The notes beneath the pieces were generated by a model. The model was not told the DNA's origin. It ran no database searches and saw nothing but the letters and a program-made list of their open reading frames with translations. A stretch of DNA of 64,000 nucleotides from Pseudomonas sp. KNUC1026 (GTDB taxonomy: Bacteria; Pseudomonadota; Gammaproteobacteria; Pseudomonadales; Pseudomonadaceae), in assembly GCF_021650705.1 (NCBI RefSeq), contig NZ_CP087138.1:992001-1056000 (forward strand). The letters are read 5' to 3'. Positions 1 through 8,035 of this stretch are shown here, in pieces; positions within the stretch are counted from its first letter, which is position 1, and the number at the start of each line of letters is the position of its first letter. A program made the position numbers and the translations under genes.

Positions 1-659
1 TTGGCGAGCTGCGAGCGGTGCAGCGGGATGCTCACTGCCAGGCCCTTGAGGAAGTTGCCCACGATCGGGCTGAACACTGGCACATTTTCAAGGCCGGTTT
101 GCACGCGCATTTCCGGCAGGTGCTTGTGCTGCTGGCTCAGCGCATAGGGGCGTGGGCTGTGCAGTGCGGCGCCGCCGGCCTGGTAGTCGGCGATCATCTG
201 CTTGCCGCCGCCGCTGTAGCCGGTGATGGAGGTGGCGCTGAGCAGGGCGCTGGCCGGCAGCAGGCCGGCGTCGATCAGCGGGCGCACCAGCAGGATGAAC
301 GCAGTGGCGTGGCAGCCGGGGTTGGCGATGCGCTTGCTGGCGCGCAGTTTTTCACGCTGGCCGGGGGCGAGCTCCGGCAGGCCGTACACCCAGGCGGGGT
401 CGGTGCGGAAGGCGGTACTGGCGTCGATCACGCAGGTGTCGGGGTTTTCCAGCAGGCTTACGGCCTCGCGCGAGGCAGCGTCGGGCAGGCACAGGAAAGC
501 AAGGTCGGCTGCATTGAGCAGGCGGCCGCGTTCGACAGGGTCCTTGCGCTTGGCGTCGTCGATGCGCAGCAACTCGATGTCGTCGCGTTTGCTCAGGTAA
601 TCGAGCAGGCGCAGGCCGGTGGTGCCTTCCTGGCCATCGACGTAAATCTTGTGAGTCAT
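1..659 (-). CDS. argC: N-acetyl-gamma-glutamyl-phosphate reductase, short type (5' part only)
   Basis: Catalyses the NADPH-dependent reduction of N-acetylglutamyl phosphate to the semialdehyde, the third step of arginine synthesis, in the cytoplasm. Translation from the ATG complementary to 657-659 begins [19 protein letters not shown], the nucleotide-binding start of the short (about 313 aa) ArgC type. The catalytic cysteine lies in [10 protein letters not shown] near residue 117. The frame stays open to base 1, so about 219 codons are present and the 3' end lies outside the window. Short-type ArgC is often a second copy in Pseudomonas. The start is clear; the gene is cut only by the window edge. 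Confidence 0.93.
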   Translation of the reverse strand, partial: MTHKIYVDGQEGTTGLRLLDYLSKRDDIELLRIDDAKRKDPVERGRLLNAADLAFLCLPDAASREAVSLLENPDTCVIDASTAFRTDPAWVYGLPELAPGQREKLRASKRIANPGCHATAFILLVRPLIDAGLLPASALLSATSITGYSGGGKQMIADYQAGGAALHSPRPYALSQQHKHLPEMRVQTGLENVPVFSPIVGNFLKGLAVSIPLHRSQLA

Positions 660-809
660 CTTCAAGCCCCTTGGTGTCGCGCAACGCGCTGTCGAAGAAG
701 TGGGTAGGAGTGTAACGCCTGCGCGTGCTTGTGAGAAACGGCGTGTGAACAGGCGTGCAGCCGGGGCGGTCCGATGGTGTATAGCCCACGGATTTACTGG
801 AGCGCAGCG

Positions 810-1124
810 ATGGACATCATCCTCGAAGAACACGAACTCGCCAGCGCCGATTTGCGTGGCGCGCTGGAGTTGTGGGTCACAGGCCCCGGCGGCCCGCAGG
901 CGCCGCTGAGCGAAGCCGGGCAATTCTGCCTGTGGCGCGGCCGCCCGGTGGTCAGCCACGACATGCTCAGCGAGGGTACCCATGAGCAGAACGTGCGCCG
1001 CTTGTGGGTGCGCCTGGCGCAACCGGCCGACCTGGAAGCTGTGCGCCTGGCCGAGCACCACGTGCGCGAGCGCATTGCGGCCCAGGGGCTGGAAGGCGAG
1101 TTCTACCCCACCGAAGGCCACTGA
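810..1124 (+). CDS. Hypothetical protein, 104 aa
   Basis: I do not recognise a named family. The frame begins [20 protein letters not shown] and is preceded by a TGGAG ribosome-binding sequence about eight bases upstream. Codon use is typical of the neighbouring genes and the protein is soluble, slightly acidic and without signal peptide or membrane segment. An in-frame upstream start at 774 has no ribosome-binding site. It lies divergent to argC and is followed 72 bases later by another small gene on the same strand. Likely a real conserved Pseudomonas gene of unknown role. Confidence 0.7.
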   Translation: MDIILEEHELASADLRGALELWVTGPGGPQAPLSEAGQFCLWRGRPVVSHDMLSEGTHEQNVRRLWVRLAQPADLEAVRLAEHHVRERIAAQGLEGEFYPTEGH

Positions 1125-1196
1125 TCGGCCAGGCCGAACGCCGTGGATGCACGCAGTGCCAGATTCTTTGTACCCCTTTCGATCAGGAGAACGACC

Positions 1197-1409
1197 ATGC
1201 CCCAACATCCCGAACAACCGCATTCGCGCAATGACCTGCCGGGTGATGCGCCCGATGAGCGCACACCTGCGCATGATCCGGATTCGCCCGATCTCGAAGA
1301 CCCTCAGACCGACCCCGAAGGCCCCGCCGAGGTCCCCAAGGGCAAGCCCGACCCGCAGGCAGACCGCCGAGCGCCCGGCAGCGAATACCCGCCCTATAGC
1401 AAGCCCTGA
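1197..1409 (+). CDS. Small acidic proline-rich hypothetical protein, 70 aa
   Basis: A short frame with a good AGGAGA ribosome-binding site at about 1185-1190. The product is rich in Pro, Asp and Glu (for example [17 protein letters not shown]) with no hydrophobic segment, so it is probably soluble and largely disordered. No family is recognised. It ends directly before a REP-type repeat block. The strong ribosome-binding site and biased composition support it as a real gene; function is unknown. Confidence 0.6.
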   Translation: MPQHPEQPHSRNDLPGDAPDERTPAHDPDSPDLEDPQTDPEGPAEVPKGKPDPQADRRAPGSEYPPYSKP

Positions 1410-1410
1410 T

Positions 1411-1560
1411 TTCATTGAGGCGTTGGCTTGCCAGCGGGAGGCCGGCTTCCCGGATGCCGTGTAACGGACGCCGTGTAACGGACGCCGTGTAACGGACGCC
1501 GTGTAACGGGCGGCTGGCGCCGCGATAGCTTCGAGTCTGCATGTCGCGCGGCAAGCCGCC
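1411..1560. repeat. REP-type inverted repeat pair (BIME-like)
   Basis: Intergenic GC-rich block. One arm reads GCTTGCCAGCGGGAGGCCGG near 1426 and the other GCGCGGCAAGCCGCCCTCCC near 1547. These are opposite-facing versions of the pseudomonad REP core, which recurs near 9430, 16545 and 58735 in this window. Between the arms is a separate 14-bp tandem repeat. Confidence 0.7.
1454..1509. repeat. Four tandem copies of a 14-bp unit
   Basis: The unit ACGCCGTGTAACGG occurs four times head to tail with no spacer; the first copy has T for C at position 2. It sits inside the REP block after the small acidic gene and encodes nothing evident. Copy number is likely to vary between strains by slippage. 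Confidence 0.9.
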
Positions 1561-1668
1561 CTCCCACCTGGTGAACTGCGCCCTTTTCCTGCCCAGAAAA
1601 ACGTTTCAGTTGGCGATGCCCACCCCCAGCGGCTAAGGTGCGGCCATCACAACAACAAGGAAGCCACC

Positions 1669-2907
1669 ATGCCCTTGGCCCATCTACAGCACCTGCCCAC
1701 CCGCAGTTGGCTGCTCAAGCCCGCCCACCACCGCTGGCTCGAAGAAGAAGGCAACCGCCTGCTGGCCTTCGCCCGCGCCGCCCGCATGGCAGGCGGCTTC
1801 GGCTCGCTCGACGAGCACGGCCGGCTCAGCGCTGATACAGGCCCGGACACCACCTTCACCGCCCGCATGACCCACTGCTTCGCACTGGCCCACCTGCAAG
1901 GGCTGCCTGGCTTCGGCGAGCTGGTCGACCACGGCGTTGCCGCCTTGGCTGGCGCCCTGCGTGACGAGCAGCACGGAGGCTGGTTCGCCAATGCGCGGCG
2001 CGAAGACGTGGGCTACGCCAAGCAATGCTATGTGCATGCCTTCGTCTGCCTGGCCGCCAGCTCCGCAGCGGTGGCCGAGCGCCTCGATGCCACCGAGTTG
2101 CTCACTGCCGCCGCGCAGGTGTTCGAAACGCATTTCTGGTCCGCCGACGAGCAAGCTTTCCGCGAAGCCTTCAGCCATGACTGGAGCGAACAGGAGCCGT
2201 ACCGCGGCGCCAACAGCAACATGCACGGCGTCGAAGCCTGCCTGGCCCTGGCCGGTGCCCTCAACGACCCACGCTGGCTCGACCGCGCCCTGGCCATCGC
2301 CCAGCGCCTGGTGCACGGCCACGCGGCGCAGGGCGTGATCGAGCACTTCGACCTCAACTGGCAAGCACTGCCCGTTTACAACCGTGACCAGCCCGAGCAC
2401 CCGTTCCGCCCGTATGGCCTGACCCCAGGCCACGCCTTCGAATGGGCACGCCTGCTGCTGGAGCTCGAAGGCGCCCGCCAGCGCCGTGGCATGAGCGCCC
2501 CGACGTGGCTGGCCGAGGATGCCGCCGCACTGTTCGACCACGCGCTGAGCTGCGGCTGGGCGGTCGATGGGCTGCCGGGGATCGTCTACACCGTCAGCAG
2601 CACCGGCCAGCCGGTGGTGCGCGAGCGCCTGCACTGGGTGGTGGCCGAGGCCTGCGCGGCGGCGGCGAGCCTGTTGCAGCGAACTGGCAAGGCCGAGTAC
2701 GAGCGCTGGTACCGCACCTTCTGGGACTTCATCGACCAGCACCTGATCGACCGCGAGCGTGGCAGCTGGCACCACGAGCTGGCGCCGAACAACCAGCCCG
2801 CCGGGCGTCTGTGGCCGGGCAAGCCTGACCTCTACCACGCCTACCAGGCCACGCTCATTCCGCGCATGCCGTTGGGCTGGACGCTGGCGCAGTGGTGTTG
2901 CCGGTAA
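1669..2907 (+). CDS. AGE-family sugar isomerase/epimerase (D-mannose isomerase-like)
   Basis: Member of the N-acylglucosamine 2-epimerase (AGE) superfamily, whose (alpha/alpha)6-barrel enzymes isomerise aldoses and ketoses. The 412-aa length fits D-mannose isomerase/YihS-type members. Visible family features are the early TFTARMTHCFALAHL helix, the NSNMHGVEACLAL segment with its conserved His near residue 186, YGLTPGHAFEWARLLLEL near 245-262 and the C-terminal GKPDLYHAYQATLIPR. There is no signal peptide, so it is cytoplasmic. The start follows a purine-rich AACAAGGAAGCC ribosome-binding site. Mannose-fructose interconversion is the best guess; the exact substrate cannot be read from sequence. 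Confidence 0.85.
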   Translation: MPLAHLQHLPTRSWLLKPAHHRWLEEEGNRLLAFARAARMAGGFGSLDEHGRLSADTGPDTTFTARMTHCFALAHLQGLPGFGELVDHGVAALAGALRDEQHGGWFANARREDVGYAKQCYVHAFVCLAASSAAVAERLDATELLTAAAQVFETHFWSADEQAFREAFSHDWSEQEPYRGANSNMHGVEACLALAGALNDPRWLDRALAIAQRLVHGHAAQGVIEHFDLNWQALPVYNRDQPEHPFRPYGLTPGHAFEWARLLLELEGARQRRGMSAPTWLAEDAAALFDHALSCGWAVDGLPGIVYTVSSTGQPVVRERLHWVVAEACAAAASLLQRTGKAEYERWYRTFWDFIDQHLIDRERGSWHHELAPNNQPAGRLWPGKPDLYHAYQATLIPRMPLGWTLAQWCCR

Positions 2908-2927
2908 GGCAGCAATCCTTTCATGGA

Positions 2928-3074
2928 CTAAGCTCTGTATGAAATGTATTCCAGCGAAGGCCAGGCAAGGCGAAAACAGGCGAGGAAGCGGAGTTTACTG
3001 GTTGTAAATGAGCATTCCGAGCCTGTTTTCAACGCAGCATGGGCGAGCTGGGATGCATTTCGTACAGAGCCTAA
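2928..3074. mobile_element. MITE-like element with CTAA target duplication
   Basis: A 139-bp element (2932-3070) flanked by direct repeats CTAA (2928-2931 and 3071-3074). The ends are inverted repeats, GCTCTGTATGAAATGTATTC on the left against GCTCTGTACGAAATGCATCC on the right complement. The imperfect inverted symmetry continues inward through GAAAACAGGC, so the whole element could fold into one long hairpin. It encodes no transposase. The CTAA duplication and length fit a non-autonomous element mobilised by an IS5-group transposase; the family assignment is inference. It lies 37 bases upstream of the sodC start codon. Confidence 0.75.
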
Positions 3075-3111
3075 GCTGCCTGAGCTCTCATTCATAACAA
3101 GGTTGAACACA

Positions 3112-3639
3112 ATGAAAACATGGATCGCCCTCTCGCTCGCGCTGGCCGCCAGCGGTGTAGCCCATGCTGCCGACACGGTGAAAGTCGAACTCAAGGAAGC
3201 CACCGCCCAAGGCGAGGGCAAGAGCATCGGCAGCGTGACCCTCTCCGAAAGCCCGTACGGCGTGGTCTTTACCCCGTCGTTGGCGGGCGTTGCGCCCGGT
3301 GTGCACGGCTTCCACGTACACGCCAACGGCAGCTGCGCACCCACCCAGGCCGATGGCAAACCAGTCCCCGCCGGTGGCGCGGGCGGCCACTGGGACCCGG
3401 ACAACACCGGCAAGCACAGCTTCCCCTGGGATGACGGCGGCCACCGCGGCGACCTGCCGGCGTTGATCTTCACCGCTGACGGCAAGGCCGAGCAGCCGGT
3501 GCTGGCGCCGAAGATCAAGCACCTGGCCGATCTCAAAGGCCACGCGCTGATGGTGCACGTGGGCGGCGACAACCATTCCGACCACCCGGCTGCGCTCGGC
3601 GGTGGCGGGGCGCGCTTTGCCTGCGGTGTGATTCAGTAA
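3112..3639 (+). CDS. sodC: Periplasmic Cu/Zn superoxide dismutase
   Basis: Dismutates superoxide to oxygen and peroxide in the periplasm. The 175-aa product starts with a Sec signal peptide ([20 protein letters not shown], cut after AHA). Copper and zinc ligands are visible in [12 protein letters not shown] (His-X-His plus the disulfide Cys), GGHWDPDN, the His/Asp-rich [15 protein letters not shown] and [13 protein letters not shown]. The second disulfide Cys is in [10 protein letters not shown]. The start chosen here gives the signal peptide; a longer in-frame extension to 2944 runs through the MITE and is not credible. The adjacent MITE may have replaced or altered its promoter. Confidence 0.95.
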   Translation: MKTWIALSLALAASGVAHAADTVKVELKEATAQGEGKSIGSVTLSESPYGVVFTPSLAGVAPGVHGFHVHANGSCAPTQADGKPVPAGGAGGHWDPDNTGKHSFPWDDGGHRGDLPALIFTADGKAEQPVLAPKIKHLADLKGHALMVHVGGDNHSDHPAALGGGGARFACGVIQ

Positions 3640-3645
3640 CCTGCG

Positions 3646-3678
3646 CCCGACGTCATGCCGCAGTGGCATGACGTCGGG
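3646..3678. terminator. Perfect 14-bp stem hairpin after sodC
   Basis: CCCGACGTCATGCC (3646-3659) pairs perfectly with GGCATGACGTCGGG (3665-3678) across a 5-base loop. It begins six bases after the sodC stop codon. No T-run follows, so it is either a transcript-end or processing hairpin, or an operator for the downstream aminotransferase. Confidence 0.6.
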
Positions 3679-3756
3679 AGTAATGCTCGCTTGTGGCACG
3701 CCGCGGCCGGCTCGGATACTCCGGTATTCATTGAGCTGCCCAACGAGCCCGCCTCC

Positions 3757-4965
3757 ATGGCCGAATTGCCCACCTACCGCTTCGCCCCCGCCTTCGAGGC
3801 GCCCACCGGCTCCGCCATTCGCGAACTGTTCAAATACCTCTCGCAACCGGGGATGATTTCCTTCGCTGGCGGCTACCCGCCACCGGCCTTGTTCGACCGG
3901 CAGGGCCTGGCCGAGGCCAGCGAACGGGCGCTGCGCGAAGCGCCGGTGGACTGCCTGCAATACGCCGCCACCGAAGGCCTGCCGATGCTGCGCGAGCAGT
4001 TGCAGGCCCTGATGCAGCGGCGCGGCGCCGAGGTGGCGCTGGATGAGCTGATGGTAACTACCGGCTCCCAGCAAGGGCTGGACCTGCTGATCAAGGTGCT
4101 GCTCAGCCCCGGCGACCGGGTGCTGGTGGAGCGGCCGACGTATCCGGCGACCCTGCAAGCCTTGCGCCTGGCCGGTGTGCAGCCGGTAGGGGTGGCCACC
4201 GATGGCGAAGGCCTTGCCACTGACGCGTTGCGCGAGCAGCTGGCTGGCGAGCGGCCAGGGCGCTTTCGCTTGCTGTACTGCGTACCGAATTTCGCCAACC
4301 CTACGGGTGCCTGCCTGCCAATGACGCGGCGGCTCGAGCTGCTGGCATTGGCTGCCGAGCACGACTTTCTGATCATCGAGGACGACCCGTACGGCGCCCT
4401 GCGTTTCGCCGGCGATCCTGTGCCCTCGCTGCTAGCACTGCAACACCAGGTACCGGGCGCCGCCGGGCGAGTGGTGCATCTGTCGAGCCTGTCCAAGATC
4501 GTCGCGCCGGGCCTGCGCGTGGGCTGGATGGTCGCGCCTGTGCCGGTACGCCAGCGCTGCACCATCGCCAAGCAAACGGTCGACCTATGCACCTCGCCCT
4601 GGGCCCAGCGCATCGCCGCCGAGTACCTGGCCGCCGGCAGCCTGGAGCGGCACCTGCCGCTGCTGGTGGCGGGTTATCGGGCCAAGGCTGAACGTATGCT
4701 GGCGGGGCTGGCCCGGCTGGGCAGGCAGTTCGAGATGACTGCGCCACAGGGCGGCATGTTCATCTGGGGACGGTGCAGCGGTGGGGTACAGGCCAGCGCG
4801 CTGTTCACCCAGGCGGTCGCGCAGAACGTGCTGTTCGTGCCCGGCCAGGCGTTCTTCGGGGATGAGCCTGACCCGCAGGCCCTGCGCCTCTCGTTCGCCG
4901 CGCCGGATCTGGCAGCCATCGACGACGGCCTGGCGCGCCTGCAACGAGCCTTCGAGGCTCTGTAA
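3757..4965 (+). CDS. PLP-dependent class I/II aminotransferase (LysN/MocR-domain type)
   Basis: A fold-type I aminotransferase of 402 aa. Key landmarks are the substrate-entry GMISFAGGYPPPALF near residue 30, TTGSQQGLDLLIKVLL, NFANPTGACLP with the PLP-contacting Asn, DDPYGALRF with Asp and Tyr, and SSLSKIVAPGLRVGWM with the Schiff-base lysine near residue 249. The family includes 2-aminoadipate transaminases and the C-terminal half of MocR regulators; no GntR DNA-binding domain is present, so this is a stand-alone enzyme. The start at MAELPTYRF matches family N-termini; an in-frame upstream ATG at 3655 lies inside the hairpin and is unlikely. The substrate is not determinable. Confidence 0.85.
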   Translation: MAELPTYRFAPAFEAPTGSAIRELFKYLSQPGMISFAGGYPPPALFDRQGLAEASERALREAPVDCLQYAATEGLPMLREQLQALMQRRGAEVALDELMVTTGSQQGLDLLIKVLLSPGDRVLVERPTYPATLQALRLAGVQPVGVATDGEGLATDALREQLAGERPGRFRLLYCVPNFANPTGACLPMTRRLELLALAAEHDFLIIEDDPYGALRFAGDPVPSLLALQHQVPGAAGRVVHLSSLSKIVAPGLRVGWMVAPVPVRQRCTIAKQTVDLCTSPWAQRIAAEYLAAGSLERHLPLLVAGYRAKAERMLAGLARLGRQFEMTAPQGGMFIWGRCSGGVQASALFTQAVAQNVLFVPGQAFFGDEPDPQALRLSFAAPDLAAIDDGLARLQRAFEAL

Positions 4966-4991
4966 CAGTGGTTTCGGCGTGATCGGCAGGC

Positions 4992-5031
4992 GGTTCAGCG
5001 CAGGTTCAGGGAAGGTTCAGGGAGCGTTCAG
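4992..5031 (+). promoter_or_regulatory. Four PhoP half-sites at 11-bp spacing
   Basis: GGTTCAG occurs at 4992, 5003 and 5014, and CGTTCAG at 5025, an exact 11-bp period. This matches the direct-repeat PhoP box known upstream of oprH in P. aeruginosa but with four rather than two half-sites. A possible -10 (CATAAC, 5041-5046) follows, and a small palindrome GGCTCA-TAACC-TGAGCC spans 5037-5053. It implies autoregulation by PhoP under low magnesium. Confidence 0.8.
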
Positions 5032-5091
5032 CGCCAGGCTCATAACCTGAGCCCATCCCAACCACGGGCACTGCCCGACAAGGAGCGCCAA

Positions 5092-5691
5092 ATGAAAGCC
5101 CTGCAAAGCCTGCTGATCGCCACCGCGTTCTTCGGTGCGTCCACCCTGGCCCACGCCGACACCAGCAACTTCGCCGGCATCACCTACGGCCAGACGAGTG
5201 ACCAGCTGGACAAGTCCAACGCGCTGGATGCCAACCTCGGCAACCCCGACACCAACGGCGTGATCAAGCACGAAAACACCTGGGGCCTGCGCGCCGGCCA
5301 GCAGAACGAGCAAGGCCGCTACTACGCCACCTACGAATACAACGCTGGCGACCATCAAGGCCTGAAGCTGCGCCAGCAGAACCTGCTCGGCAGCTATGAC
5401 GTGTTCTACCCGGTGGCCAACGGCACCAAGCTGTTTGGCGGCGGCACCCTGGGCGTGACCGAACTGACGCAGAAATCTGCCGGCTTCGACCATGACAGCG
5501 GGGTTGGCTATGCGGTCGGCGCCCAGGCCGGTATCCTTCAGCAGGTGTCTCAGAATGTGTCGGTCGAAGCGGGCTACCGCTACCTGCGCACCAACGCCAA
5601 GGTCGACTTCGACCAGGGCGGCGACAAGCTCGGCTCGGCCCGCATGGACAGCTCGGCGCAGCCGTACCTGTCGGCCAACTACCAATTCTGA
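5092..5691 (+). CDS. oprH: Outer membrane protein OprH
   Basis: An eight-stranded beta-barrel that stabilises lipopolysaccharide when divalent cations are scarce. The 199-aa precursor has a cleavable signal (ending STLAHA) and the characteristic OprH stretches GLRAGQQNEQGRYYATYEY, LRQQNLLGSYDVFYP and EAGYRYLRTN, ending in aromatic F as expected for BAM recognition. Placement directly upstream of phoP-phoQ is the classical oprH-phoP-phoQ operon. An AAGGAG ribosome-binding site sits just before the ATG. Expression should be controlled by the PhoP boxes at 4992-5031. Confidence 0.95.
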   Translation: MKALQSLLIATAFFGASTLAHADTSNFAGITYGQTSDQLDKSNALDANLGNPDTNGVIKHENTWGLRAGQQNEQGRYYATYEYNAGDHQGLKLRQQNLLGSYDVFYPVANGTKLFGGGTLGVTELTQKSAGFDHDSGVGYAVGAQAGILQQVSQNVSVEAGYRYLRTNAKVDFDQGGDKLGSARMDSSAQPYLSANYQF

Positions 5692-5755
5692 TCCACGCCC
5701 GCCACGCACCGAGGTCGCTCGCCTCGGTGCGTGGCCGTTCGCACAAGGGGAATGC

Positions 5756-6433
5756 ATGAAGATTCTGGTGGTTGAAGACGAAGCCCTGCTGCGCCATCAC
5801 CTGCGCACGCGCCTGGCCGAGAGCGGCCATGTGGTGGAAGCGGTGGCCAACGCCGAAGAGGCGTTGTACCAGGCCGAGCAGTTCAACCACGACCTGGCAG
5901 TGGTCGACCTGGGCCTGCCCGGCATGGGCGGGCTGGACCTGATCCGCCAATTGCGCTCGATGGGCAAAAGCTTTCCGATCCTGATCCTCACCGCTCGCGG
6001 CAACTGGCAGGACAAAGTCGAAGGCCTGGCCGCCGGCGCCGACGACTACGTGGTCAAACCCTTTCAATACGAAGAGCTCGAAGCGCGCCTGCACGCGCTG
6101 CTGCGCCGCTCCAGCGGCTTCACCCAGGCCAGCATCACCGCAGGCCCCCTGCAATTGGACCTGGGCCGCAAGCAGGCCAGCCTTCACGAGCAGCCCTTGG
6201 GCCTGACCGCCTTCGAATACCGCATCCTCGAATACCTGATGCGCCACCACCAGCAGGTGGTTGCCAAGGAGCGGCTGATGGAGCAGCTCTACCCCGGCGA
6301 TGAAGAACGTGACCCCAACGTGATCGAAGTGCTGGTGGGGCGCATCCGCCGCAAGCTTGAGGCCGAGCCGGGCTTTCGCCCGATCGACACCGTGCGTGGC
6401 CTGGGCTACCTGTTCACCGAGCGCTGCCGATGA
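5756..6433 (+). CDS. phoP: Response regulator PhoP (OmpR family)
   Basis: DNA-binding response regulator for magnesium and cationic peptide sensing. The 225-aa product has a receiver domain with acidic DE pair at residues 9-10, phosphoacceptor Asp in LAVVDLGLPGMGG near residue 51, the ILTARG Thr/Ala segment and VVKPF lysine near 101. The winged-helix output domain covers about 125-220 (RIRRKLE and GLGYLF). It is 64 bases after oprH and overlaps phoQ by four bases (ATGA). The start is preceded by CAAGGGG. Confidence 0.95.
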   Translation: MKILVVEDEALLRHHLRTRLAESGHVVEAVANAEEALYQAEQFNHDLAVVDLGLPGMGGLDLIRQLRSMGKSFPILILTARGNWQDKVEGLAAGADDYVVKPFQYEELEARLHALLRRSSGFTQASITAGPLQLDLGRKQASLHEQPLGLTAFEYRILEYLMRHHQQVVAKERLMEQLYPGDEERDPNVIEVLVGRIRRKLEAEPGFRPIDTVRGLGYLFTERCR

Positions 6434-7770
6434 TGCGTTCGCTGCGCCTGCGCCTGATGCTGGCCGCAGCGCTGTTGGCGGTGCTGTTCATGGTGGGCCT
6501 GTTGCCGGCGCTGCAAAGTGCGGTGAGCCTGGCGTTGCGCGAGGCCATCGAGCAGCGCCTGGCTTCGGATGTCACCACCCTGATTTCCTCGGCGCGGATG
6601 GAAAGTGGCCAGTTGCGCATGCCGGCCCTGTTGCCCGACGAGCGCTTCAACCTGCCCGACGGGCGCTTGCTCGGCTACGTCTACGACCGCCACGGCAAGC
6701 TGGTGTGGCGCTCGCGCGCGGCCACCGAACAGCATGTCGAATACACCCCGCGCTACGACGGCCAGGGCAACGTGTTCTCCCGCGCGCGTGGCGACGATGG
6801 CCGCGAATACTGGATCTACGACGTCGAGGTGCAATTGCTCGGCGGGCAGAGCGCGGCCTACAGCTTCGTCGCGTTGCAATCGGTGGACGACTACCAGAAC
6901 ACCCTGCGCAGCCTGCGCGAGCACTTTTACCTGGGCTTTGGCGCGGCGTTGCTGGTGCTGTTGCTGCTGCTGTGGGGCGGCCTGACCTGGGCCTTGCGTT
7001 CGCTGCGGCGCATGAGCCTGGAGCTGGATGAAGTCGAAGCCGGGCGCCGAGAAGGGCTGTCGGACGACCACCCGCGTGAGTTGCTGCGCCTGACTCGCTC
7101 GCTCAACCGTTTGCTGCGCAGCGAGCGCGAGCAGCGCGGGCGTTATCGGGATTCCCTGGGCGACCTGGCGCACAGCCTGAAGACGCCGCTGGCGGTGTTG
7201 CAGGGGGTGAGCGAGAACCTCGCCCAGCACGAGCTGGAGCAGGCGCTGATTCTGCAACAGCAGATCGAGCGCATGAGCCAGCAGATCGGCTACCAGCTGC
7301 AGCGCGCCAGCCTGCGCAAGAGCGGCCTTGTGCAGCACAGGGCGCCACTGCGGCCGTTGCTGGAAAGCCTGTGTGCGACGCTGACCAAGGTGTACCGCGA
7401 CAAACCGGTGGCGGTCAGCATGGAGCTGGCCGACCCGGATTGGGTGCCGATGGAGGAGGGCGCCTTGCTGGAGCTGCTGGGCAACCTGCTGGAGAACGCC
7501 TACCGCCTGTGCGTGGGCCAGGTCCGCCTGAGCCTGCATGATGAGCCCGGCTGGCGGGTGCTCAGCGTGGAAGACGACGGCCCCGGCGTGCCCGCTACCC
7601 AGCGCGAGCGCATCCTGCGCCGTGGCGAGCGCCTCGACACCCAGCACCCAGGCCAGGGCATCGGCCTTGCGGTGGTCAAGGACATCATCGACAGCTACGA
7701 CGCCCAACTGGTGCTGGACGACTCGCCACTGGGCGGGGCTGCCTTCCACATCCGCCTGCGCCTGGCGTGA
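6430..7770 (+). CDS. phoQ: Sensor histidine kinase PhoQ
   Basis: Inner membrane kinase partner of PhoP, 446 aa. Transmembrane segment 1 lies at about 8-30. A periplasmic sensor domain (about 31-160) follows, then transmembrane segment 2 (FYLGFGAALLVLLLLLWGG, about 165-185), a HAMP-like linker and the H-box DLAHSLKTPLAVLQ near 250. The N-box is NLLENAYRLC, and the G-boxes are DDGPGVP and GQGIGLAVVKDI. The gene starts within the phoP stop codon, indicating translational coupling. The length and order fit Pseudomonas PhoQ. Confidence 0.95.
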   Translation: MMRSLRLRLMLAAALLAVLFMVGLLPALQSAVSLALREAIEQRLASDVTTLISSARMESGQLRMPALLPDERFNLPDGRLLGYVYDRHGKLVWRSRAATEQHVEYTPRYDGQGNVFSRARGDDGREYWIYDVEVQLLGGQSAAYSFVALQSVDDYQNTLRSLREHFYLGFGAALLVLLLLLWGGLTWALRSLRRMSLELDEVEAGRREGLSDDHPRELLRLTRSLNRLLRSEREQRGRYRDSLGDLAHSLKTPLAVLQGVSENLAQHELEQALILQQQIERMSQQIGYQLQRASLRKSGLVQHRAPLRPLLESLCATLTKVYRDKPVAVSMELADPDWVPMEEGALLELLGNLLENAYRLCVGQVRLSLHDEPGWRVLSVEDDGPGVPATQRERILRRGERLDTQHPGQGIGLAVVKDIIDSYDAQLVLDDSPLGGAAFHIRLRLA

Positions 7771-7779
7771 TGCCGCCAC

Positions 7780-7836
7780 TGGCGAAAATCCGCCATCGTG
7801 CAGCCAGTGGAAACACTGCATGGCGGAATCTCGCCA
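7780..7836. promoter_or_regulatory. Two palindromic upstream activator sites
   Basis: TGGCG-AAAATC-CGCCA (7780-7795) and TGGCG-GAATCT-CGCCA (7821-7836) are two copies of one dyad, 41 bp apart or about four helical turns. They lie about 80-130 bp upstream of a sigma-54 promoter. That layout suits a bacterial enhancer-binding protein such as DctD acting on dctA; the protein identity is inference, as no dctBD genes lie in the window. Confidence 0.7.
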
Positions 7837-7912
7837 CCTCTGCTTGACTCCTGTGCTCCATGCAATGCTCGAAACACCCGGCCATGCTGGCCGCAGGCCG
7901 TTTCGGGCGAAC

Positions 7913-7928
7913 TGGCACGCCCTTTGCA
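7913..7928 (+). promoter_or_regulatory. Sigma-54 promoter for dctA
   Basis: TGGCACG-CCCT-TTGCA matches the RpoN -24/-12 consensus (TGGCACG, four bases, TTGCW) exactly. It is 107 bases upstream of the dctA ATG, leaving a leader of about 95 nt. The two dyads upstream provide the activator sites such promoters require. Confidence 0.85.
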
Positions 7929-8035
7929 ATGCATTGAGCAGCCCGCCGCGTGGCCGGCCCCCAAACAACTACAAATCCAAGGTGTCGTGAGCGTTTGGCA
8001 ATGGATTGTCAGACGATGCGCTAGAGGAAACTGCT

